Assembly (NCBI GenBank): GCA_023145975.1
Contig: JAGLCZ010000662.1
Location: 1-12,319 of the forward strand
Origin: Candidatus Hydrogenedentota bacterium
Lineage (GTDB): Bacteria > Hydrogenedentota > Hydrogenedentia > Hydrogenedentales > CAITNO01
Direction of reading: 5' to 3'
DNA: 12,319 bases
Shown here: positions 1-5,285 of the stretch, piece by piece
How positions within the stretch are numbered: position 1 is the first letter of the stretch
Layout: each line of letters begins with the position of its first letter
The notes under the pieces: generated by a model
The model's database searches: none
Told to the model about the DNA's origin: nothing
The model's input: only the letters and a program-made list of their open reading frames with translations
Position numbers and translations under genes: made by a program

Positions 1-70
1 TCCGTGTAGATATAAAGACTACACAGAATCTATTTAGGTTTCCTTGTCGGTTTTGCTGTTTTGATGGCAG

Positions 71-115
71 TAAATAAACAGGCCGGAATACAGGGGTGTA
101 CCTGATATTCCGGCC
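71..115 (-). terminator. Rho-independent terminator of the oxidoreductase gene
   Basis: A perfect 10-bp inverted repeat pairs GGCCGGAATA (81-90) with TATTCCGGCC (106-115). It continues inward as CAGG (91-94) with CCTG (101-104), leaving one bulged A and a 6-nt loop. Read on the minus strand, the hairpin is followed by TGTTTATTTA (complement of 71-80), a U-rich tail. It lies about 20 bp past the stop codon of the minus-strand gene ending at 135. Confidence 0.85.
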
Positions 116-134
116 CGAAAATTGGAAGGGGGTT

Positions 135-1505
135 CTACAGGGGCATAAAATCAAAGCCCTTGCGGTATTTTTTGCTGAGATACTGGTTGGCTTTTTTACT
201 GTTTGTAATTTTCATTGAAGCAACGTCAAATTCAATTTTTTCGTCGGCAAACAATGCCACATTACCCATGTTTGCTACTTCTGTAAGCGGTCCTGCATAA
301 CTGAAAGGGGACACTGCTTCCGTATTAGTTTTACAGGCATTGATCCAGTGCATGTAAGGATTTTCGTCGGGGATGCGTTCGATAGTGGGTTCCGGCTTGA
401 CATAATCTTCCATGCGTGAAGTGGGCAGGATCCGTGAGTCATCCCCATAGGTACCTGTGCTCAAATAGCCGTCTGTGCCAACAAAGAAGGAGCCGTTATC
501 TCCATCACCCAGTTTTTCGCTTGCGGGGATGCATTCGGGACGTTCCGGAAGAAGACCGCCATCATACCAGTATACCGCCACTGGAGCCATATCGCCTCGT
601 GCCGGGAATTCGTATTTGATAATGCTTGCTTTCGGGAAGGTTTCTTCGTTCAGTCCTTCCTGCTTCACCACTTCAACGGTGTAGGACGGTGCTTCATAGA
701 GTTTCAGCGCCCAGAATACGGGATCCATAATATGACAGGCCATATCGCCAATAGCCCCGCAGCCGAAATCTCTCCAGCCGCGCCATTTGAAGGGCATGTA
801 CGCCGGACTGTATTCACGCCAGGGTGCTGCTCCCAACCATAGATCCCAATCCAGTGTGCTGGGTACGGGTTTTTCTCTGGGGAGGTGGGTAACGGCTTGC
901 GGCCAGATGGGACGGTTTGTCCAGGTGTGGGTTTCTGTTACCTGACCGATTGCGCCGCTCCATGTCATTTCGCACAACTCGCGTACCCCATCGCCTGAGT
1001 GTCCCTGGTTGCCCATTGCAGTAATGACGCCCTGTTTTCTTGCTGTGTCTGACAGGAGTCGTGCTTCTGCGATGGTTTGAGCCAATGGTTTTTGTACGCG
1101 TACATGTTTGCCCAGCATCATTGCCCAATAGGCCGCCGGGGCATGGGTATGGTCGGGTGTGGAAACCGTTACGGCATCAATCTGATCGGCCATTTCATCA
1201 AACATGAGCCGGTAGTCTTTATATTTCTTGGGATCGGGAAGGTGATGGAAGGTTTCTGCGCACTTTTCCCAGTCTACATCGCACAGAGCAACAATATTTT
1301 CGCTGCGGCAGTTCATGATGTCGCCGCTGCCCATACCGCCTACGCCGATACCGGCAATATTCAGTTTCTCATTGGGAGACAGTTTTCCCGGAATGACCCT
1401 TGCTGAGTTCACGCGTACCTTGGATTTGGTGGCGCATCCTGCCAGGAGTGCTGATGTAGTGGTGGCCGCCAGAAATGCGCGGCGCGTAAAGTTGTTATTT
1501 GTCAT
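135..1505 (-). CDS. Tat-exported lipoprotein, Gfo/Idh/MocA family oxidoreductase
   Basis: A 456-aa protein of the Gfo/Idh/MocA family, whose members are NAD(P)-dependent dehydrogenases or related enzymes acting on sugars, inositols and sugar derivatives. The N-terminus carries a twin-arginine signal (TRRAFLAA, residues 7-14), a short hydrophobic stretch, and a lipobox LAG-C with Cys24. The protein is therefore predicted to cross the membrane folded and be lipid-anchored outside the cytoplasm. The Rossmann glycine motif GIGVGGMG is at residues 52-59. The usual EKP motif reads QKP (138-140), keeping the catalytic-type Lys139 and losing the Glu. A conserved-looking GDMACHIMDPVFWAL stretch follows in the second domain. 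The ATG is chosen because AAGGGA lies 7 nt upstream. Exported Gfo/Idh proteins of this kind are expanded in Planctomycetes, Lentisphaerae and similar genomes. The substrate is unknown. The next gene is divergent, so this looks monocistronic. Confidence 0.9.
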   Translation of the reverse strand: MTNNNFTRRAFLAATTTSALLAGCATKSKVRVNSARVIPGKLSPNEKLNIAGIGVGGMGSGDIMNCRSENIVALCDVDWEKCAETFHHLPDPKKYKDYRLMFDEMADQIDAVTVSTPDHTHAPAAYWAMMLGKHVRVQKPLAQTIAEARLLSDTARKQGVITAMGNQGHSGDGVRELCEMTWSGAIGQVTETHTWTNRPIWPQAVTHLPREKPVPSTLDWDLWLGAAPWREYSPAYMPFKWRGWRDFGCGAIGDMACHIMDPVFWALKLYEAPSYTVEVVKQEGLNEETFPKASIIKYEFPARGDMAPVAVYWYDGGLLPERPECIPASEKLGDGDNGSFFVGTDGYLSTGTYGDDSRILPTSRMEDYVKPEPTIERIPDENPYMHWINACKTNTEAVSPFSYAGPLTEVANMGNVALFADEKIEFDVASMKITNSKKANQYLSKKYRKGFDFMPL

Positions 1506-1751
1506 GTCGCTATCCCTTCCAATATGAGATGTTGTGAAAAATAGATACGGGAAACATACATCGTGTCCCTACAAGAACACGGGTAATGTCTATACAGTTT
1601 CATACGAAGAGTATGCGCCAACAGCTGTTCTGGAATCAAACGGAAAGAAGGATAGTATTCGTGGGATTTTTTTTAATAAGATGTATTTTCAAACGGGGAT
1701 GTGGTAGGATTTGGACAGGTCATTACGAACTTCAAACGAAAGGGAATGATT

Positions 1752-2474
1752 ATGGCAACTATCCGTGTTTGTGGTGTACAGATGCACGTCGCTTCCAGCA
1801 AGAAAGATAATCTGCCGCGTATTCTCGATTATATCCGCCAGGGGGACTGTGATTTTATGGTCTTTCCCGAGATGAGTTTGACAGGGTACCACGGAAAATT
1901 TGATGAGGATCGTACCCGTGAAGCATGGAAACAGATTGCCGCCGCCTGTCGCCAAAGTTATGTTACTGCTATTATCGGTACGGGAGCCCATATTGAGGGA
2001 CATGCGTACATCCAGTCCCGCATTTACTCGGACGAAGGGCATTTGTTGGGAACCCACGAAAAAATTGTACCTACAGAAAGTGATCGCAGCTGGTGCAGAC
2101 CGGGCGAGGGCTTGCGTATTTTCGAACACAACGATACCCTTTTTGGCTGCCTTATCTGCAATGACCTTTGGGTAACTCCCGGTTGCGGTCCTTATCCGGA
2201 CCCGCGTCTGACCTACCTGTTATCCAAAAAAGGGGCACAGCTTATTTTTCACAGCATTCATTCCGGAAACAGTCAGATACACACCGCCTATCATGAATCT
2301 AATCTGGCGCTGCGTGCCCGGGAAGGGAATTTATATATTATAACGGCAAATGCAGCTGTAGAGAGCGGTGCTGTGAATGCCGCCTCCGGGGTTATGTCTC
2401 CCGAAGGGGAATGGCTGGTGCAGTGCCCCCGTGAGGGAGAGCACAAGTTTACCTATGACATTGATATGGATTGA
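1752..2474 (+). CDS. Carbon-nitrogen hydrolase (nitrilase superfamily amidase)
   Basis: A 240-aa protein of the nitrilase superfamily, cytoplasmic enzymes that hydrolyse amides or nitriles through a Glu-Lys-Cys triad. The triad is visible: Glu40 in FPEMSLTGY, Lys104 in HEKIVPTE, and Cys136 in CLICNDLW. The C-terminal section (residues 185-225) has the LRAREGNLYII and SPEGEW stretches typical of the fold. At 240 residues it is slightly short for the family (usually about 260-280), and the C-terminus ends soon after the last expected strand. Two further in-frame ATGs (1701, 1746) lie upstream. ATG 1752 is preferred because AGGG(A) (1741-1745) sits about 7 nt before it and the family-like strand ATIRVCGVQM begins there. 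The gene is divergent from the oxidoreductase and convergent with ilvD. The true substrate cannot be told from sequence. Confidence 0.88.
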   Translation: MATIRVCGVQMHVASSKKDNLPRILDYIRQGDCDFMVFPEMSLTGYHGKFDEDRTREAWKQIAAACRQSYVTAIIGTGAHIEGHAYIQSRIYSDEGHLLGTHEKIVPTESDRSWCRPGEGLRIFEHNDTLFGCLICNDLWVTPGCGPYPDPRLTYLLSKKGAQLIFHSIHSGNSQIHTAYHESNLALRAREGNLYIITANAAVESGAVNAASGVMSPEGEWLVQCPREGEHKFTYDIDMD

Positions 2475-2568
2475 TCTGCACCGTCATCCCGGTTTCCCTC
2501 ATCGACGCAGGAGATGTGAAAATACCGGGATTCATAATCCATAGCGATTGTCTACCCCTTCTGGAGGA

Positions 2569-2609
2569 CCGTATTTTATGTGACTCGTATCTCGTCACAT
2601 AAAATACGG
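2569..2609. repeat. Perfect 16-bp inverted repeat (long hairpin) between convergent genes
   Basis: CCGTATTTTATGTGAC (2569-2584) is exactly reverse-complementary to 2594-2609, with a 9-nt loop (2585-2593). It lies between the nitrilase stop (2474) and the ilvD stop (2671), which converge. No U-tract follows the stem on either strand, so it is not a textbook intrinsic terminator. It could still block or protect transcript 3' ends, or be a copy of a palindromic repeat. A weaker 7-bp pair, TCCCGGT (2487-2493) with ACCGGGA (2524-2530), lies upstream. Nothing else was seen in the rest of the gap. Confidence 0.85.
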
Positions 2610-2670
2610 AATGATGTATAGCGTTGATCTTTGGGGAACAGCATGGACAATAAGGGGGCTTGTGATTGAT

Positions 2671-4341
2671 CTATAGAAATGCTGCACCTGTGTTCGCACT
2701 GGATACCAGTTTCTGATAACGTTTCAACCATCCATCGATTTTGCGGTCGGGGGGTGCCGGGCGATCTTTTGCCCGCGTTTCGAGTTCTGCATCACTCAAT
2801 TTTAGATTGATAGTACGACCGGGGATATCTATTTCGATGGTGTCTCCCGTGCGCACGAGACCGATAGTACCGCCCTGGGAAGCTTCGGGACTGACATGAC
2901 CAATACAGGCGCCGTGTGTGCCTCCTGAGAAACGTCCGTCAGTGATGAGGCTGACACTTGCGCCGAGTCCTGCACCCATGACGGCGGAAGTGGGCGCCAG
3001 CATTTCACGCATACCCGGTCCGCCCTGGGGACCTTCGTAACGAATGACGATGATATCCCCTTCTTTGATCTTAGCGTCGAGGATGGCCTGCATGGACTCT
3101 TCTTCGCTTTCAAAGACTACGGCAGGTCCGGTGTGGCGAAGGATGGCAGGGTCTACGCCTGCTTCTTTTACCACGGAGCCTTCAGGTGCAAGATTGCCGA
3201 ATAATATGGCTAGACCGCCCGTTGGGCTATAGGGTGCATCCACGGTCTTGATGACCTCGGTGTCGCTCGAACGTTTACCGGCTATATTCTCACCTATTGT
3301 GTTGAGGGTTACCGTTGGGCAATCCGGGTGCAGAATGCCGGGACGCTGCAGTAATTCACCCAGAATGGCGCTGATGCCTCCTGCACGATCCACGTCTTCA
3401 ATGTGCCACTTGTAGGAGGGAGATACCTTACAGATATTCGGGACGCGCGCACTGACTTCGTTCAGACGTTCCAGAGGATATTCCACGCCGGCTTCATGGG
3501 CGGTGGCAAGGGTATGCAGCACGGTATTTGTAGAACCGCCCATGGCCATGTCGAGGGCAAAGGCGTTATCAATGGATTCTGGCGTTACGATGTCACGGGG
3601 ACGCAGATCGGCTTCGAGCACACGTAGTAACTGTGCTGCCGCGTCCCGCACCAGTTGTCGCCGTTCCGGCGTATTGGCAAGGAGGGTGCCGTTACCCGGT
3701 AGTGCAATGCCAAGTGCTTCGCACAGGCAGTTCATGGAATTGGCAGTAAACATGCCGGAACAGGAGCCGCAGCCGGGGCAGGCTTTTTGTTCCAGTTCTT
3801 CGAGTTCGGAACCTGTCAATTCTTCCCGTTTATATTTTGCGACTCCTTCGAATACTGTGATCAGATCTACCGTTTCACCGTTGGCGAGTTTACCTGCAGC
3901 CATGGGGCCGCCGGATACGAACACGGTCGGGATATTGCAGCGCATGGCTCCTATCAGCATACCCGGAATAATTTTGTCACAGTTCGGAATGCACAGCAGG
4001 GCGTCGAATTGGTGGGCGCGTACCATGGTTTCCACACAGTCAGCAATCAACTCACGTGACGGCAGACTATATTTCATGCCGCTGTGACCCATGGCAATAC
4101 CGTCGCATACACCGATGGTGTTGAATTCAAAGGGAATGCCGCCTGCTTCGGTGACGGCTTCTTTGGCGAGCTTCCCGAATTCATCTAAATGTACATGACC
4201 GGGAACAATTTCTACAAAACTGTTGCATACGCCGATGAAAGGTTTTTTGAAATCCTCCCTGCATTTTACTTTACCTGTGGCATATAAGAGCGAACGATGT
4301 GGTGCCCGTTCGAATCCGTCTTTAATAATACTGCTTCCCAT
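2671..4341 (-). CDS. ilvD: Dihydroxy-acid dehydratase (EC 4.2.1.9)
   Basis: A 556-aa iron-sulfur enzyme that converts 2,3-dihydroxy-isovalerate and 2,3-dihydroxy-3-methylvalerate to the 2-keto acids in valine and isoleucine synthesis. It is cytoplasmic. The three Cys positions that ligate the cluster in this family are visible: Cys39 (GVCNSF), Cys121 (PNCDKIIPG) and Cys194 (CPGCGSCSGMFTANSMN). The C-terminal part carries the family stretches YEGPQGGPGMREML, TDGRFSGG and GHVSPEA. The frame stays open upstream to 4449. ATG 4341 is chosen because AGGAGA lies about 8 nt before it and the family N-terminus (DGFERAPHRSLLYATG) starts just after. Length matches the family. No other ilv or leu genes are in the window, so the gene stands alone between a convergent and a divergent neighbour. 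Confidence 0.97.
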   Translation of the reverse strand: MGSSIIKDGFERAPHRSLLYATGKVKCREDFKKPFIGVCNSFVEIVPGHVHLDEFGKLAKEAVTEAGGIPFEFNTIGVCDGIAMGHSGMKYSLPSRELIADCVETMVRAHQFDALLCIPNCDKIIPGMLIGAMRCNIPTVFVSGGPMAAGKLANGETVDLITVFEGVAKYKREELTGSELEELEQKACPGCGSCSGMFTANSMNCLCEALGIALPGNGTLLANTPERRQLVRDAAAQLLRVLEADLRPRDIVTPESIDNAFALDMAMGGSTNTVLHTLATAHEAGVEYPLERLNEVSARVPNICKVSPSYKWHIEDVDRAGGISAILGELLQRPGILHPDCPTVTLNTIGENIAGKRSSDTEVIKTVDAPYSPTGGLAILFGNLAPEGSVVKEAGVDPAILRHTGPAVVFESEEESMQAILDAKIKEGDIIVIRYEGPQGGPGMREMLAPTSAVMGAGLGASVSLITDGRFSGGTHGACIGHVSPEASQGGTIGLVRTGDTIEIDIPGRTINLKLSDAELETRAKDRPAPPDRKIDGWLKRYQKLVSSANTGAAFL

Positions 4342-4389
4342 GATATAAATCTCCTGTAGTTGAGCCCGACTGTTTGCTTTTAAGCTGGA

Positions 4390-4523
4390 TTTGGAAACGA
4401 ATTTTGTAGAGGTTGCGAAGTATAACTTCGCGAGTAATCCCGTTCCCAAATTTAATTTTGGAACGAGTCTATGCGCTTAATGAGTTTGGTGCAGCATCAA
4501 ACTTTGATAGACTTGAAAACCTC
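4390..4523. repeat. Palindrome-rich intergenic element with a possible multi-branch RNA fold
   Basis: Several inverted repeats nest here. GAGGTT (4409-4414) pairs with AACCTC (4518-4523) as a closing stem. Inside it are three parts: GCGAAGT/ACTTCGC (4415-4421/4425-4431, loop ATA); CGTTCC/GGAACG (4441-4446/4460-4465), extended by AAA/TTT after one mismatch; and AGTCTAT/ATAGACT (4466-4472/4507-4513), which itself encloses AGTTTG/CAAACT (4483-4488/4498-4503). A second organisation overlaps this one: TTTGGAAACG (4390-4399) is a 9/10 reverse complement of CGTTCCCAAA (4441-4450), and TTTTGGAACG (4456-4465) is a third copy of that unit. It lies 49-182 bp upstream of the ilvD start and 217-350 bp upstream of the sigma gene. 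It may be a mobile palindromic repeat, or a structured leader RNA of ilvD. The pairings are seen; the function is inferred. Confidence 0.55.
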
Positions 4524-4574
4524 AATAGTATACGCTGTGATTATTGTCGATTCAAAGGTTGCCCGAAAAAAGTT

Positions 4575-4610
4575 ATCAGACCAATCAGTCTGATCCATCT
4601 AATCCGCCAG
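4575..4610. repeat. Short degenerate 9-bp phased repeat with an inverted repeat
   Basis: Four consecutive 9-mers each begin with ATC (starts 4575, 4584, 4593 and 4602), giving a degenerate tandem pattern. The first part also forms a perfect inverted repeat, ATCAGAC (4575-4581) with GTCTGAT (4588-4594), spacer 6 nt. It sits in the 398-bp gap between ilvD and the sigma gene. It is probably a small intergenic repeat; no role is evident. Confidence 0.35.
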
Positions 4611-4653
4611 ATATCCCCGGTTACCTGCGTTTCCCGTTCCATTATCTTTCCTT

Positions 4654-4687
4654 CGATTGAACAAACTTGTTTCTCAATCGTTATAAG
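4654..4687 (+). promoter_or_regulatory. Candidate operator and promoter of the sigma-factor operon
   Basis: CGATTGA (4654-4660) is the perfect reverse complement of TCAATCG (4674-4680). ACAA (4661-4664) pairs with TTGT (4667-4670) inside it, giving an imperfect palindrome of 27 bp. A weak sigma70-like promoter overlaps it: TTGAAC (4657-4662), 19-bp spacer, TATAAG (4682-4687). This is about 55-85 bp upstream of the sigma-gene ATG. A palindrome overlapping a promoter suggests an operator, but the promoter match is modest and the role is inference. Confidence 0.3.
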
Positions 4688-4739
4688 GGTAGGATGACAC
4701 TGCAGAGTCCTCCAAAACAAGTTGAAAGGAACCTGAAAG

Positions 4740-5276
4740 ATGAACCAAAGATCATCCACCCACGCGGATTGGGTACAGGATGCGCTGATACGCTATGAGG
4801 GCGCACTTGTGCGCTATGCAATGCGTTTTACCGGCGATATGGAAACGGCGCGGGACGTGGTGCAAGACACGTTTCTGCGATTGTGCGACGCCGACCGGGA
4901 CAAGGTCGGCGATTACCTCGCGCCGTGGCTTTACCGGGTCTGCCGCAATCGTGCCCTGGATGTAACGAAAAAGGAGCGACGTATGCAACCATTACGAGAA
5001 GGACAGGCGGAACGCCAGGCGGCGCCCGGACCGAATCCCGGTGCGGCGGCGTCTAACACGGAAACCGGCGCGGCAGTAATTGCCGCTATGGCGACCCTGC
5101 CGGATAACCAGCAGGAAGTATTTCGACTCAAATTTCAAAACCAACTCAGTTATCGCGAGATCAGCGATGTAACCGGATTTCCCGTGAACAATGTACGGTA
5201 TCTGATTCATACAGCGCTGCAAACTATGCGTGAACAACTCCGCGACCGGCTTGAACTTGCCGGCGCGACGCGATAG
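4740..5276 (+). CDS. ECF (extracytoplasmic function) RNA polymerase sigma factor
   Basis: A 178-aa sigma70-family factor with only regions 2 and 4, the ECF layout. Region 2 spans about residues 10-85 and includes the ARDVVQDTFLRLC core-binding helix and APWLYRVCRNRALD, the -10 recognition helix. A charged, Ala/Gly-rich linker (about 85-112) follows. Region 4 spans about residues 113-172 and contains LPDNQQEVFRLKF and the helix-turn-helix LSYREISDVTGFPVNNVRYLI, which reads the -35 element. AAGGA (4726-4730) is about 9 nt before the ATG. The stop codon TAG (5274-5276) overlaps the Shine-Dalgarno TAGGAGG of the next gene, so the two are translationally linked. In ECF systems the downstream partner is usually the anti-sigma factor, which fits the next gene. 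The target genes and the exact ECF group cannot be assigned from sequence alone. Confidence 0.93.
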   Translation: MNQRSSTHADWVQDALIRYEGALVRYAMRFTGDMETARDVVQDTFLRLCDADRDKVGDYLAPWLYRVCRNRALDVTKKERRMQPLREGQAERQAAPGPNPGAAASNTETGAAVIAAMATLPDNQQEVFRLKFQNQLSYREISDVTGFPVNNVRYLIHTALQTMREQLRDRLELAGATR

Positions 5277-5285
5277 GAGGTCACT

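Noticed and set aside
1562..1615. Small hairpins (CGTGT/ACACG at 1562-1581 and CATAC/GTATG at 1601-1615) between the oxidoreductase and nitrilase genes
   Set aside because: Five-base stems of this kind are expected by chance in 246 bp of intergenic DNA. The nearby run of eight T (1667-1674) has no stem directly before it.
3503..4087. 194-codon plus-strand frame antisense to ilvD
   Set aside because: It lies wholly inside ilvD, whose family motifs are clear; its Ser/Arg-rich translation is a shadow of that gene.
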